Assembly: GCF_000719265.1 (NCBI RefSeq)
Contig: NZ_JOFL01000012.1
Span: forward strand, 99,179-163,178
Origin: Streptomyces roseoverticillatus
GTDB taxonomy: Bacteria; Actinomycetota; Actinomycetes; Streptomycetales; Streptomycetaceae
DNA: 64,000 nt
Direction of reading: 5' to 3'
Under the pieces are notes generated by a model. It saw nothing but the letters and a program-made list of their open reading frames with translations. It was not told where the DNA came from and did no database searches. The translations under genes and the position numbers were made by a program. Shown here piece after piece: positions 9,678 through 19,600 of this stretch (within the stretch, counting starts at the first letter, position 1; every line of letters starts with the position of its first letter).

Positions 9678-10085
9678 TCAGCGGGCCTGGACGCCGGTGG
9701 CGTACGAGGTGTCGCAGACGGGCCGGGCGTAGCTCTGGGCCTGCTTCGGGCCGTACTTCGCGACCGCCGCGCGGCCGAGGCTGCGTGCGATCTCGACGCA
9801 GTGCCTGGCCAGCGAGGGACGGCCGTTGGTGGCCTGCTGGAGGTGGGTGAGGGCTACGCCCGGGTTCTTCTCCTGCATCTCGGTCAGCAGCTTGTCGCGC
9901 AGCACCTCGTGCGGGGCGAGGCCGCGGGCCTGGGTGGAGGCGGTATTGGAGGACGCGGTGAGCACCTGCGAATCGGCAGGCGCGGCCCACGGGACGCGGG
10001 TCACCGCGAGGGTTCCCGAGAGGACGAGAACGACGGGGAGTACGAAGGCAAGGGTTCTGCCGATGTGGCGGGCGGCCTGGTTCAT
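9678..10085 (-). CDS. Small secreted or membrane-anchored protein, unknown function
   Basis: 135 residues. Residues about 10 to 30 form a single hydrophobic helix (TLAFVLPVVLVLSGTLAV) with a signal-peptide-like start, and the rest is predicted outside the cell. Two cysteines remain in the mature part (RHCVEIARSLG and RPVCDTSYATG), suggesting one disulfide bond. I do not recognise the family. It starts at an ATG and ends about 70 bases upstream of the nucleotidyltransferase gene in the same direction, so the two may be co-transcribed. Confidence 0.65.
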   Translation of the reverse strand: MNQAARHIGRTLAFVLPVVLVLSGTLAVTRVPWAAPADSQVLTASSNTASTQARGLAPHEVLRDKLLTEMQEKNPGVALTHLQQATNGRPSLARHCVEIARSLGRAAVAKYGPKQAQSYARPVCDTSYATGVQAR

Positions 10086-10247
10086 GCCGCAGATGGTAGC
10101 GAGGGGTAATGACGCCGCGACATCTAGTCACCCGGTCGAGGGATACGTCAGGGGGCGCGGCGCGTCGCCGAGTTGACGCACGCCACTCGAAAAGGGCGAT
10201 CTGCCGGGGAAAACGGCAACCGGTGCGGCTTCGACCCGAAAAACACC

Positions 10248-10279
10248 CCGCCCCCGGCCTTTCGGCGGCACGGGGGCGG
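10248..10279 (-). terminator. Terminator hairpin after msiK
   Basis: 9-bp stem CCGCCCCCG/CGGGGGCGG closing a 14-base loop, read on the minus strand 34 bases after the msiK stop and followed on that strand by GTGTTTTT, a short T-run. Confidence 0.65.
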
Positions 10280-10312
10280 AGGTTTCGTCCGGGCGCGGGC
10301 CCGGCGCCGGCG

Positions 10313-11446
<1,134 letters not shown>

Positions 11447-11500
11447 GGTGATGCAGTCCCTTCACCGGCAGGAACGTGCCGGACGATCCGTTGTAGAGGG

Positions 11501-11516
11501 AGTGGTCCAGTCCAAT
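11501..11516. promoter_or_regulatory. DasR-like operator upstream of msiK
   Basis: AGTGGTCCAGTCCAAT agrees at 13 of 16 positions with the known dre consensus A(C/G)TGGTCTAGACCA(G/C)T. It lies within the promoter region of msiK, 55 bases from the ATG. DasR is the GntR-family repressor of GlcNAc metabolism in Streptomyces. The match is by eye; binding is inferred. Confidence 0.55.
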
Positions 11517-11660
11517 TGGATCGGACTGCTGGTGACGGTACCCGGGGAGCGGCTTTCTGTCAGTAGTTCCGGAAGGCCGCCGGCAACAAGCTTGTGGCTG
11601 GTGGAACTGGCCGCTGTGTAGAGTGGAGCCGCGTTCGCGGGCGATGTCCGTGCACGTCAC

Positions 11661-11734
11661 GCCGCCTTAGCTCAGTTGGCCAGAGCGTCGCTCTTGTAAA
11701 GCGAGGGTCGTCGGTTCGAATCCGACAGGCGGCT
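11661..11734 (+). tRNA. tRNA-Thr, anticodon UGU
   Basis: 74 bases with a perfect acceptor stem GCCGCCT/AGGCGGC, D-arm with GCTCAGTTGGCCAGAGC, anticodon stem TCGCT/AGCGA around loop CTTGTAA (anticodon TGT at 11695-11697), and T-arm GTCGG-TTCGAAT-CCGAC. The CCA end is not encoded. The UGU anticodon reads ACA, a rare codon in this GC-rich genome. A strong hairpin follows at 11757. Confidence 0.97.
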
Positions 11735-11756
11735 CAAGGAAGCACAGTTCAGCGCA

Positions 11757-11794
11757 GCAACGGCCCTCCGTGAAAGATCACGGAGGGCCGTTGC
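11757..11794. terminator. Terminator between tRNA-Thr and the convergent MMPL gene
   Basis: 17-bp perfect stem (11757-11773 with 11778-11794), loop AAGA, followed by TCTTTG. It ends the tRNA transcript and probably also the leftward MMPL transcript. Confidence 0.85.
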
Positions 11795-11821
11795 TCTTTG
11801 CGCTCGCGTACGGCTAGCGCC

Positions 11822-13993
11822 TCAGCTGTGGACCTCCTCGTCCGCCGCGCGGTGACGGCCCTGGCCCTGGGCGGGGACGGACTCGGCCGCGGGCCCGGGC
11901 CGCGGAGCGTCCTGGTGGCCCGGCCACCAGGCCTTGTGGCCCAGGAGGGACGTGATCGTCGGGACGAGGAGCATGGCCATCACGAAGGCCGTCAGCAGTA
12001 TGCCGAAGGCGACGGCGAAGCCCATCTGCTGGAGCATCGAGTTGTCGGCCAGCAGGAGGACGCCGAAGGTGCCGGCGAGGATGATCGCGGCGGAGGCGAT
12101 GGTGGGGGCCGAGCGGGCGACGGCGGTGCGGACGGCCTCGCGGGCCGGGACGCCGCGCCGGACCTCCTCCCGCAGGCGGGCGACCATCAGGATGTTGTAG
12201 TCGGTGCCGATGGCGACGACGAAGAGGTAGACGATGACCGGCAGCATGAACAGCAGGCCGTTCTTGTGCTGGAGGTCCTGGAAGAGCCAGACGGTGGAGC
12301 CGAGCGTGGCGCCGAAGCCGAGGGCGACGGCGATCATCAGGTAGAGCGGGGCGACGAGGCTGCGGAGCAGCAGGCCCAGGATGACCATGATCGCGAGGCC
12401 GGCGATGGGGAAGACGAGCTTGTAGTCGTGGTTGACGGCCTTCTCGACGTCGGCGAGGACGGCGGAGGTGCCGCCGACGTAGGCCTTGGCGCCGTCGGGC
12501 GCGGCCTTGTGGGCGCTGTCGCGCAGCGCGCCGCCCGCGATTTCGATGGCCTTGTCCTCGGTGGGGCGGTACTTGAGGACGACGCTGTACTGGGCGACGG
12601 TGCCGTCGGGGCTGACGACCGGGTCGGAGACGCCGCCGACGCCGTCGACCCCGGCGAGTTCCTTCTTGTACGTGCCGAGGGCGCCCTTGTCGAGGGTGCC
12701 GCCGCGGGATTCGACGTAGACCATGGCGGGGTCGGACTGGCCGGCGGAGAAGCCGCGCTGCAGGTCCTTCATGGCCTGGACGGACTCCAGCTTCTGGGGC
12801 AGCTGGCTGTCGGTGTCGAACTCGGCCTTGAAGCTGAGGGCGCCGAGGGCGAGGGCGGCGAGGACGGCGGCGGAGAGGGTGGCGATGACGGCGGGGCGGC
12901 GGGCGACGAGCGTGCCGAGGCCGCCCGAGACGCGGTTGCGTGGGCGCTTCTTCCAGGCCTTGGAGGGCCAGAAGGCCTTGGTGCCGAGGAGGGAGAAGAC
13001 GGCCGGCACGAGGGTGAGGGCGGCGACGAGGGTCACGCCGACGGCGATGGCGAGCGAGGGGCCCATCGCCCGCATCATGCCCATGGTGGAGAGCAGGAGG
13101 GCGAGGAAGGCGACGATGACGGCGCCGGCGGCGGAGGCGATGGTCTCGCCGACGCGGGCGACGGCGTTGGTGAGGGCCTCCTTGGGCTGCTGCCCGGCGC
13201 GCAGTTCTTCGCGGTAGCGGAAGAGGAGGAAGAGGATGTAGTCGGTGCCGACGCCGAAGAGGACGACGATGAGGATGGCGGAGATGGAGTTGTCGGCCTT
13301 GAGTCCGCCGAGGTGGGCGGCGGTGCCGATGAGTCCGAGGGCGACGGCGAAGACGAGGGCGATGATGAGGACGGGCATCAGCGCTATCAGCGGGCTGCGG
13401 AAGATGACCAGCAGCAGGATGATGATCAGGAGGAGCGTCGCCGACATGATCATCGCGTCGGTGTCGCCGGAGGACTCCTGAGCGTCCAGGTTGGTGGCGG
13501 CCTGTCCGGTGAAGCCGGCCTTCAGGTGGGTGCCGTCCAGCAGGCCCTTGGCGTCTTCGCGGAGGTCCTTGACGGCGTTGGGCAGGGTGGCGTCCTGGGA
13601 GTTCCTGTCGGTCGCGACGACGTTGGCGAGGGCGATCTCGCCGTTGGGGGAGACGGCCTGCGGGTTCGTCACGATGCGGGCGACGCCCTTGCGGTGCTTG
13701 TCGTCCAGGCCGCGGGTGACCTTGGCGACGTCGGCGCGGTCGGCCTCGGTGAGCTTTCCGCCGTCGGAGCGCTGGAAGACGACGATGGCGGAGGGCTGTT
13801 CGGTCTTGGGGAAGGCCTTTTCCTGGAGTTTGCCCGCCTGCACGGATTCATAATGCGAAGGAAGGAATTCCGTTTCATCGGTCGTGGACTTCAGCCCCGG
13901 GGCCAGCAGGACGAGGGCCACTGCGGCGACGATCCAGCCGGCGATGGTCAGCCATGGTCGGTGGACGGCGAACCGCCCGACTCGTCGGAACAT
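11822..13993 (-). CDS. MMPL-family RND-type transporter
   Basis: 723 residues with the twelve-helix, two-large-loop RND layout of the MMPL family: one N-terminal helix, an extracytoplasmic loop (about residues 35-180), a bundle of helices, a second loop, then the last bundle. The two conserved segments GVGTDYILFLLFRYREEL and AIGTDYNILMVARLREEV mark the two repeats. MMPL proteins export lipids, siderophores or drugs using the proton gradient. The neighbour across the start is a divergent M24 peptidase, with an 18-bp palindrome between them that may bind a regulator. No regulator gene is adjacent. The cargo is unknown. Confidence 0.88.
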   Translation of the reverse strand: MFRRVGRFAVHRPWLTIAGWIVAAVALVLLAPGLKSTTDETEFLPSHYESVQAGKLQEKAFPKTEQPSAIVVFQRSDGGKLTEADRADVAKVTRGLDDKHRKGVARIVTNPQAVSPNGEIALANVVATDRNSQDATLPNAVKDLREDAKGLLDGTHLKAGFTGQAATNLDAQESSGDTDAMIMSATLLLIIILLLVIFRSPLIALMPVLIIALVFAVALGLIGTAAHLGGLKADNSISAILIVVLFGVGTDYILFLLFRYREELRAGQQPKEALTNAVARVGETIASAAGAVIVAFLALLLSTMGMMRAMGPSLAIAVGVTLVAALTLVPAVFSLLGTKAFWPSKAWKKRPRNRVSGGLGTLVARRPAVIATLSAAVLAALALGALSFKAEFDTDSQLPQKLESVQAMKDLQRGFSAGQSDPAMVYVESRGGTLDKGALGTYKKELAGVDGVGGVSDPVVSPDGTVAQYSVVLKYRPTEDKAIEIAGGALRDSAHKAAPDGAKAYVGGTSAVLADVEKAVNHDYKLVFPIAGLAIMVILGLLLRSLVAPLYLMIAVALGFGATLGSTVWLFQDLQHKNGLLFMLPVIVYLFVVAIGTDYNILMVARLREEVRRGVPAREAVRTAVARSAPTIASAAIILAGTFGVLLLADNSMLQQMGFAVAFGILLTAFVMAMLLVPTITSLLGHKAWWPGHQDAPRPGPAAESVPAQGQGRHRAADEEVHS

Positions 13994-14130
13994 GCTTGGT
14001 GCTCCTAGCTAGGTGATTCCCGCGGTCGCTTCAGGTGGGCGGACGGCAGGCAAGGCATGAACACGCTAGACAGCCCCGAATTGCCTCCACAACAAAATCG
14101 CCGGGAAATCGGTCCTGGGTCGGGGTCGCT

Positions 14131-14148
14131 CTCATCCGGCCGGATGAG
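14131..14148. promoter_or_regulatory. Perfect 18-bp palindrome in the divergent MMPL/M24 promoter region
   Basis: CTCATCCGGCCGGATGAG is a perfect inverted repeat lying 138 bases from the MMPL start and 66 bases from the M24 peptidase start. Size and symmetry fit an operator for a TetR-type or similar dimeric repressor. No T-run flanks it, so it is unlikely to be a terminator. Confidence 0.5.
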
Positions 14149-14213
14149 GGAGTGTCACCCGAGAGGTAGAGAAACGCGGCGCCGGGCGCCTTCTCCCGGA
14201 TTACTCTGCCCCC

Positions 14214-15359
14214 ATGAGCGATGCCGCCGCCCCCGCCCCGACCCCGCCCGGTGGATCCGCGGGCGGGCCGGCCTATGCCGACCGCCTGGAGCGTGCCGCC
14301 GTCGAGGCCGCTGACTCCGGCCTGGCCGGTCTGATCGTCACACCGGGCCCCGACTTGGACTGGCTCACGGGCTACCGTCCGCCCCCCACCGAGCGGTTGA
14401 CCGCCCTGCTGATCGCGCCGGGCGAGCGGCCGCGGCTGCTCGTTCCCGCCCTGGAGCGTCCCGACGCCGAACAGGCCCCGTCGGCCTCGTCGTTGTCGGT
14501 CACCGGCTGGAGCGACGGCCAGGATCCGTACGCGGCACTGGCTCCGCTGCTCGGGCCGAAGGGCCGCTACGGCGTCTCGGACAACGCCTGGGCGCTGCAC
14601 CTGCTGGGTCTGCAACGGGCTTGCCCGGAGGTGTCGTACGGGGCGTTCACCGAGGTCATGCCGATGTTGCGGGCGGTGAAGGACGCCTACGAGGTGGAGC
14701 GGCTCGCGGCCGCGGGCGCGGCGGCGGATGCTGCGTACGAGGACGTGTCGGGGTTGCAGTTCGAGGGGCGGCGGGAGCGGGAGGTGGCGGCCGATCTGGC
14801 GCGTCTGCTGCTCGAACACGGCCATAGCCAGGTGGATTTCACGATTGTCGGATCGGGCCCGAACGGGGCCAATCCGCATCACGACGCGGGTGACCGGGTC
14901 ATCGAGCTGGGCGACATGGTCGTCATGGACTTCGGCGGGCTGAAGGACGGCTACGGCTCGGACACGACGCGTACGGTGCACGTGGGGCAGCCGACGGCCG
15001 AGGAGCGCAAGGTGCACGACGTGGTGCGCGAGGCGCAGCAGGCGGCGTTCGAGGCGGTGCGGCCGGGTGTGGCGTGCCAGGAGATCGACCGGGTGGCGCG
15101 GCAGGTCATCCGGGCGGCGGGGTTCGGGGAATACTTCATTCACCGTACGGGGCACGGCATCGGTGTGACGACGCACGAGCCGCCGTATCTGGTGGAGGGT
15201 GAACACCTGCCGCTGGTACCGGGGATGTGTTTCTCCATCGAACCGGGGATTTACCTGCCGGGACGTTTCGGTGTACGGATCGAGGACATCGTGGTGTGCA
15301 CGGAGTCGGGCGGGCGGCGGTTGAACAATACGGCGCACGGGATGCGGGTGGTGGCCTAG
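14214..15359 (+). CDS. M24-family Xaa-Pro aminopeptidase
   Basis: 381 residues with the creatinase N-terminal domain and the pita-bread catalytic domain. Metal ligands are visible: MDFGGLKDGYGSDTTRT (two Asp), HRTGHGIGVTTHEPPY (His), SIEPGIYLPGRFGVRIEDI (two Glu). Such enzymes release an N-terminal residue preceding proline. The first 25 residues are Ala/Pro-rich and probably disordered. It is divergent from the MMPL transporter and convergent with the acetyltransferase that follows, with a hairpin between. Confidence 0.9.
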   Translation: MSDAAAPAPTPPGGSAGGPAYADRLERAAVEAADSGLAGLIVTPGPDLDWLTGYRPPPTERLTALLIAPGERPRLLVPALERPDAEQAPSASSLSVTGWSDGQDPYAALAPLLGPKGRYGVSDNAWALHLLGLQRACPEVSYGAFTEVMPMLRAVKDAYEVERLAAAGAAADAAYEDVSGLQFEGRREREVAADLARLLLEHGHSQVDFTIVGSGPNGANPHHDAGDRVIELGDMVVMDFGGLKDGYGSDTTRTVHVGQPTAEERKVHDVVREAQQAAFEAVRPGVACQEIDRVARQVIRAAGFGEYFIHRTGHGIGVTTHEPPYLVEGEHLPLVPGMCFSIEPGIYLPGRFGVRIEDIVVCTESGGRRLNNTAHGMRVVA

Positions 15360-15361
15360 CG

Positions 15362-15384
15362 GCCACCGGTTCCGCTCCGGTGGC
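15362..15384 (+). terminator. Hairpin after the M24 peptidase gene
   Basis: 8-bp stem GCCACCGG/CCGGTGGC with a 7-base loop, three bases past the stop and followed by TTCTTA. Confidence 0.55.
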
Positions 15385-15428
15385 TTCTTACGGCTGCAGC
15401 CCCGGAGGTTTACGGCCGATGCGGCGGC

Positions 15429-15923
15429 TTACAGCTGCAGGTACATGATGTGCAGGCCGGTGTACGTGCCGTCGGGGAGGCGGTAGGCCTCGGGCAGGGT
15501 GCCGATGATGCGGAATCCGAGGGATTTCCAGAGGGCGACGGCGCGGGTGTTGGTCTCGACGACGGCGTTGAACTGGATGGCGCGGTAGCCCTGCTCGCGG
15601 GCCCGGGCGATGACGTGCTCGCCGAGGGCCCGGCCGATGCCGCGGCCGGCGGCTTCGGGGGAGACCATGAAGCTCGCGCCGGCGATGTGGGAGGCCGGGC
15701 CCATGTGGTTGGGGTTCATCTTGGCGGTGGCCAGGACGGTGCCCTCTTCGTCGACGGCGACGACCGTACGGCCGGGGGCGTCGAGCATCCACATGGCGCG
15801 GCCGGTGCCCTCGTCGAGGTCGCGCGGGAAGGTGTAGGTGAGGCCTGCGGCGGCGGTGTCGCGGACGAGGGGCCAGATGGCGGGCCAGTCGGTGTCGCGG
15901 GCGTCTCTGATCTCGGTCTTCAT
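15429..15923 (-). CDS. GNAT-family N-acetyltransferase
   Basis: 164 residues with a full GNAT fold. The acetyl-CoA pyrophosphate loop is PEAAGRGIGRALGEHVIARA (motif A, Q/RxxGxG/A) and the C-terminal segment LWKSLGFRIIGTLPEAYR is typical of phosphinothricin-type or ribosomal acetyltransferases. The substrate cannot be told. It lies 64 bases downstream of the DHA2 transporter gene in the same direction, so the pair may be one operon, which could point to detoxification. Confidence 0.85.
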   Translation of the reverse strand: MKTEIRDARDTDWPAIWPLVRDTAAAGLTYTFPRDLDEGTGRAMWMLDAPGRTVVAVDEEGTVLATAKMNPNHMGPASHIAGASFMVSPEAAGRGIGRALGEHVIARAREQGYRAIQFNAVVETNTRAVALWKSLGFRIIGTLPEAYRLPDGTYTGLHIMYLQL

Positions 15924-15987
15924 GGGGCTCAGGATGGGGGCGGATGCGGGGCGGGGCCAGCGATTTTCGCCGAGGGGCGCGGGGCGG

Positions 15988-17631
15988 TCACTGGGGGCCG
16001 TCCTCCGGCTCGTAGGCGCGCATGTGGTGCCGTTCCTCGGCCTCGGCGGTCTCCGCGCCGGGTGTGCCTGCCTCGACGTCCCCCAAGGGGCTCGCGTGCT
16101 TGGGCGGTCCGGCCGTGACCAGGATGCCGCCGGCGAGGCCGGCGAGGAGCATGATGCCCGAGCCCCAGGCGATGGCGATGTGGAAGCCGTGGACGACGCC
16201 GGACTTGACGACGGTGTCGCGGTCGGCGGGGGTCAGGGCGCCGCCGGTCGCCGCGGCGGTGGCGGCGGCGCTCTTGAGGTGCGCGGCGATGTACGTGGCG
16301 CCGGCTGACGTGGCGATGGTGTTGAGGAGGGCGGTGCCGATGGAGCCGCCCACCTGCTGCGCGGTGTTGACCGTGGCGGAGGTGACGCCGGAGTCGTGCG
16401 GGGCGACGCCGGAGGTGGCGGTGGCCATGACGGGCATGAAGATCAGGCCCATGCCGAGGCCGACGAGGAGCTCGGCGGGCAGGACGTGGCTGACGTAGGC
16501 GGGTTCGACGGGCAGGAACGTGAGCAGGAACAGCCCGCCGGCGGCGAGGACGGCGCCGGGCACCATGAGGGCCCGCGGGGGCACCTGGTTCAGCAGGCGG
16601 GCGGAGATCTGGGTGGACCCGGCGACGATTGCGGCGGTCATGGGGAGGAACGCGAGGCCGGTCTTCACGGGGGAGTAGCCGAGGACGACCTGCAGGTAGT
16701 AGGTCATGAACAGGAACATGCCGAACATGCCGATGACGGCCAGGCCCATCGTCAGGAACGCCCCGCCGCGGTTGCGATCGCGGACGATCTGCAGGGGGAG
16801 CAGCGGGCTGGGGGCGCGGCTCTGCCACCAGGCGAAGACGCACAGGAGCGCCACGCCGCCGCAGAGCAGGCCGAGGACGAGCGGGTCGCTCCAGCCGCGC
16901 GGCTCGGCCTCGCTGCAGGCGTAGACGATGGAGACGAGGCCGCCGCAGCCCAGGAGGACGCCGCGGATGTCCAGGCGGGGGCGTTCGCCGCGGCGGCGCC
17001 GGTCGTCGTGGAGGAAGGCGCCGGCGCCGAGCAGGGCGGCCAGGGCGATGGGCACGTTCACGTAGAGGCACCAGCGCCATCCGAGGTACTCGGTGAGCAG
17101 GCCGCCGGCGATCAGTCCGATCGCGGCGCCGCCGCCCGCGATGGCGCCGTAGATGCCGAAGGCCTTCGCGCGTTCCTTGCCGACGGTGAAGGTGGTGGTC
17201 AGCAGCGAGAGCGCGGAGGGGGCCAGGAGCGCGGCGAAGGCGCCTTGCAGGGCGCGGGCCATGAACAGCAGGCCGGAGGTGTGCGCGGCGCCGCCGAGGG
17301 CGGAGGCGGCGGCGAAGCCGACGAGGCCGGTCATGAAGGTGCGTTTGCGGCCGGCCAGGTCGGCGATCCTGCCGCCGAGCAGCAGCAGGCCGCCGAAGGC
17401 CAGGGTGTAGGCGGTGATGACCCACTGCCGGTTGCCGTCCGACACGTGGAGGGCGCGCTGTGCGGACGGCAGGGCGATGTTCACGATGGTGGCGTCGAGG
17501 ACGACCATCAGCTGGGCGGTCGCGATGACGACCAGGGCCCACCAGCGGCGGGGGTCGGGTGCGGAGGGGGATATCGGTATGGGGCCTGTGTCCGAGGAAC
17601 TCGTGGAACCCGTGGAACCCGTTGAACTCAT
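15988..17631 (-). CDS. DHA2-family (14-TMS) MFS drug exporter
   Basis: About 547 residues. Hydrophobic segments number fourteen, and the DHA2 signatures are visible: LDATIVNIALPSAQRAL in helix 1, LGGRIADLAGRKRTFM (motif A) and the antiporter motif C region near GAIAGGGAAIGLIAGGLLTE. These transporters expel cationic or hydrophobic drugs using protons. I place the start at the ATG at 17631; the sequence after it encodes a short STGSTGSTSSS tract from a 12-base repeat. A polar C-terminal tail of about 55 residues carries Glu and Ala runs. The gene for a GNAT enzyme follows closely. Confidence 0.87.
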   Translation of the reverse strand: MSSTGSTGSTSSSDTGPIPISPSAPDPRRWWALVVIATAQLMVVLDATIVNIALPSAQRALHVSDGNRQWVITAYTLAFGGLLLLGGRIADLAGRKRTFMTGLVGFAAASALGGAAHTSGLLFMARALQGAFAALLAPSALSLLTTTFTVGKERAKAFGIYGAIAGGGAAIGLIAGGLLTEYLGWRWCLYVNVPIALAALLGAGAFLHDDRRRRGERPRLDIRGVLLGCGGLVSIVYACSEAEPRGWSDPLVLGLLCGGVALLCVFAWWQSRAPSPLLPLQIVRDRNRGGAFLTMGLAVIGMFGMFLFMTYYLQVVLGYSPVKTGLAFLPMTAAIVAGSTQISARLLNQVPPRALMVPGAVLAAGGLFLLTFLPVEPAYVSHVLPAELLVGLGMGLIFMPVMATATSGVAPHDSGVTSATVNTAQQVGGSIGTALLNTIATSAGATYIAAHLKSAAATAAATGGALTPADRDTVVKSGVVHGFHIAIAWGSGIMLLAGLAGGILVTAGPPKHASPLGDVEAGTPGAETAEAEERHHMRAYEPEDGPQ

Positions 17632-17771
17632 GGGACCTGCCCTCACGGCCGTACGTGCAGAGATCCGCACTCCAGAGTAGGCCGATCGGGTGAGGGGCGC
17701 CTGTCGAACGCGGGGCTCCTTTTACGGCCCGGGTGCTACGGCACGGGTTCTACGGGGCGGGCGCTACGGGA

Positions 17772-18779
17772 TTACGGGACGAGCACCACCTTGCCGACCG
17801 TCCGCCGGGTTTCGAGGGCCCGGTGGGCGTCGGCGGCCTCGGTGAGGGGGAAGCGGGTGACCAGCGGGGTGACGCGGCCCGTGGCGGCGTCGGCGAGGGA
17901 GGCGGCCTCCAGGCGGCGCAGTCCTTCGGGGCCGCCGACGCGCTCCAGCATGGCGGGGCCGAGGACGTTGCGGGAGGTGATGCCCCGCTCGGCGAGCTCC
18001 TCCTCGCTGAGCGTGAACGACGGTCCGCTGCTGGTCAGGCCGTCGGCGGACCAGCCGAAGACCAGGTGGTCGCCGCCGGGGCCGAGGAGGCCGACGGCGG
18101 CGCGGGCGGCCTCGCCGCCGACCCCGTCGAAGACGACGGTGGCGGCCCGTCCGCCGAGGGCCGCGCGGGCGGCGTCCGGCCAGGCGGGGTCGTTGTAGTC
18201 GAGGGCGACGTCGGCGCCCAGGGCGCGCACGCGCTCCGCCTTGACGGGGCCGCCGGCGAGGCCGACGACGGTGGCGCCCGCGTTCTTGGCGTACTGCACG
18301 AGGAGGGCGCCGATGCCGCCGGCGGCGGAGGTCACCACGGCGACGTCCTTGCTGCTCAGCTCGGCGAAGCTGAGGACGGCGAGCGTGGTGCGGCCGGTGC
18401 CGATCATGGCGATGGCCTCGGCTTCGCCGAGCCCGTCGGGCAGTTCGTGCACCTTCTCGGCGGCGGCGACGGCGAGCTCGGCGTAGCCGCCGGGGACCAT
18501 GCCGAGGTGGGCGACGACGCGCCGGCCGAGCCAGCTCGCGTCGACCCCTTCGCCGAGGGCGTCGACCGTGCCGGCCACCTCGCGGCCGGGGATGGTCGGC
18601 AGCTCGGGTGCGGTGTGGACGGCGCTGCTGTAGCCGGAGCGCAGGGCGGTGTCGAGCAGGTGCACGCCGGCGGCGGCGACGGCGATCCGGAGCTGCCCGG
18701 GGCCGGGCACGGGGTCCTCGGCGTGCTCGTGGACGAGGTTTTCGGCGGGGCCGAAGGCGTGCAGTCGTACGGCGTGCAT
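17772..18779 (-). CDS. Quinone oxidoreductase-type medium-chain dehydrogenase, likely SoxR target
   Basis: 335 residues. It has the zinc-free MDR fold of NADPH:quinone reductases: N-terminal substrate domain with VHEHAEDPVPGPGQLRI, and a Rossmann domain with AAGGIGALLVQYAKNAGATVVGLA. No catalytic-zinc or structural-zinc cysteines are present. It would reduce quinones or enones with NADPH. The ATG is preceded by GGAG. A 19-bp-spaced promoter with a SoxR-like box lies 50-85 bases upstream. To my recollection an NADPH-quinone reductase gene in this chromosomal region belongs to the S. coelicolor SoxR regulon (SCO4266). Confidence 0.85.
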   Translation of the reverse strand: MHAVRLHAFGPAENLVHEHAEDPVPGPGQLRIAVAAAGVHLLDTALRSGYSSAVHTAPELPTIPGREVAGTVDALGEGVDASWLGRRVVAHLGMVPGGYAELAVAAAEKVHELPDGLGEAEAIAMIGTGRTTLAVLSFAELSSKDVAVVTSAAGGIGALLVQYAKNAGATVVGLAGGPVKAERVRALGADVALDYNDPAWPDAARAALGGRAATVVFDGVGGEAARAAVGLLGPGGDHLVFGWSADGLTSSGPSFTLSEEELAERGITSRNVLGPAMLERVGGPEGLRRLEAASLADAATGRVTPLVTRFPLTEAADAHRALETRRTVGKVVLVP

Positions 18780-18831
18780 GGCGGTCTCCAGGGCGTTCTG
18801 CGGGGCGCGTGTCGCGCTGTTGATGTCTTTG

Positions 18832-18862
18832 AGTCTTCAACCTCAGCCAAGGTTGAGGTCAA
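18832..18862 (-). promoter_or_regulatory. SoxR/MerR-type promoter of the quinone oxidoreductase gene
   Basis: On the minus strand a -35 TTGACC (18862-18857) and -10 AAGACT (18837-18832) are separated by 19 bases, the over-long spacing typical of MerR-family promoters. The spacer holds CCTCAACCTTGGCTGAGG (forward strand 18841-18858), an 18-base inverted repeat with the same length and CCTCA...TGAGG arms as the SoxR box. The site points at the oxidoreductase gene. Confidence 0.75.
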
Positions 18863-18898
18863 GCGCCGCTGTCAGTGCTCTGTGTCACCGTGGACGGC

Positions 18899-19591
18899 AT
18901 GACGACTCACGGCAGGAAGCGGACGCGTGCGACGTTCCCGGAGGTGAAGGTTCCGGAGGTGCGGCTGCCCCCGCTGCGGCCGCACGACGGTGCGGAGCTG
19001 GAGCCCGAGGGCGACTACGACGGCCTCGCCTTCACGGACGCCGGCTTCGCGGGGCAGTCGGGCATAGGCGCCCGCTTCCTGGACTGCGGGCTGTACCGCT
19101 GCGCGCTGGATGGGACGGAGCTGGTGGCGGCCCGGTTCACGGACTGCGTGCTGGACGGCGTCCGTGGCGTGGGCACCGACCTGTCGAAGGCCGGCCTGCG
19201 GGACGTGGAGATCCTGGACGCCCGGCTCGGCGGCGCGCAGCTGCACGGCGCGTCGCTGGAGCGGGTCGTCGTCCGCGGCGGCAAGATCGACTATCTGAAT
19301 CTGCGCGGGGCCGCTCTGAAGGACGTCACCTTCGAGGGCGTCGTCCTCTCCGAGGCCGACTTCGGCGGTGCCCGGCTGGAGCGCGTCGTCTTCCGCGACT
19401 GCGCGCTGCGCCGCGCCGACTTCACGGGGGCCCGGATGACGGACGTGGACCTGCGGGGGGTGACGCAGCTCGACGTCGCCCGCGGCATCGAGCACCTGTC
19501 GGGCGCGGTGATCAGCCCGTCCCAACTCCTGGATCTTGCTCCGGCGTTCGCGGCGCAGATAGGCGTACGGGTGGAGCCGGCGGCGGGGTGA
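18899..19591 (+). CDS. Pentapeptide-repeat protein
   Basis: 230 residues. From about residue 45 the chain runs in A(D/N)LXX-like five-residue periods (for example ARFTDC, GVRGVG, KAGLRDVE, GAQLHGAS, GAALKDVTF, EADFGGARL, RADFTGARM), predicting a right-handed quadrilateral beta-helix. Members of this fold mimic DNA (MfpA, QnrB) or act as scaffolds; which applies is unknown. ATG at 18899 chosen over a GTG-region start upstream. Divergent from the SoxR-type target gene, it shares the intergenic stretch with that promoter. Confidence 0.82.
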   Translation: MTTHGRKRTRATFPEVKVPEVRLPPLRPHDGAELEPEGDYDGLAFTDAGFAGQSGIGARFLDCGLYRCALDGTELVAARFTDCVLDGVRGVGTDLSKAGLRDVEILDARLGGAQLHGASLERVVVRGGKIDYLNLRGAALKDVTFEGVVLSEADFGGARLERVVFRDCALRRADFTGARMTDVDLRGVTQLDVARGIEHLSGAVISPSQLLDLAPAFAAQIGVRVEPAAG

Positions 19592-19600
19592 GGCCCGGGA

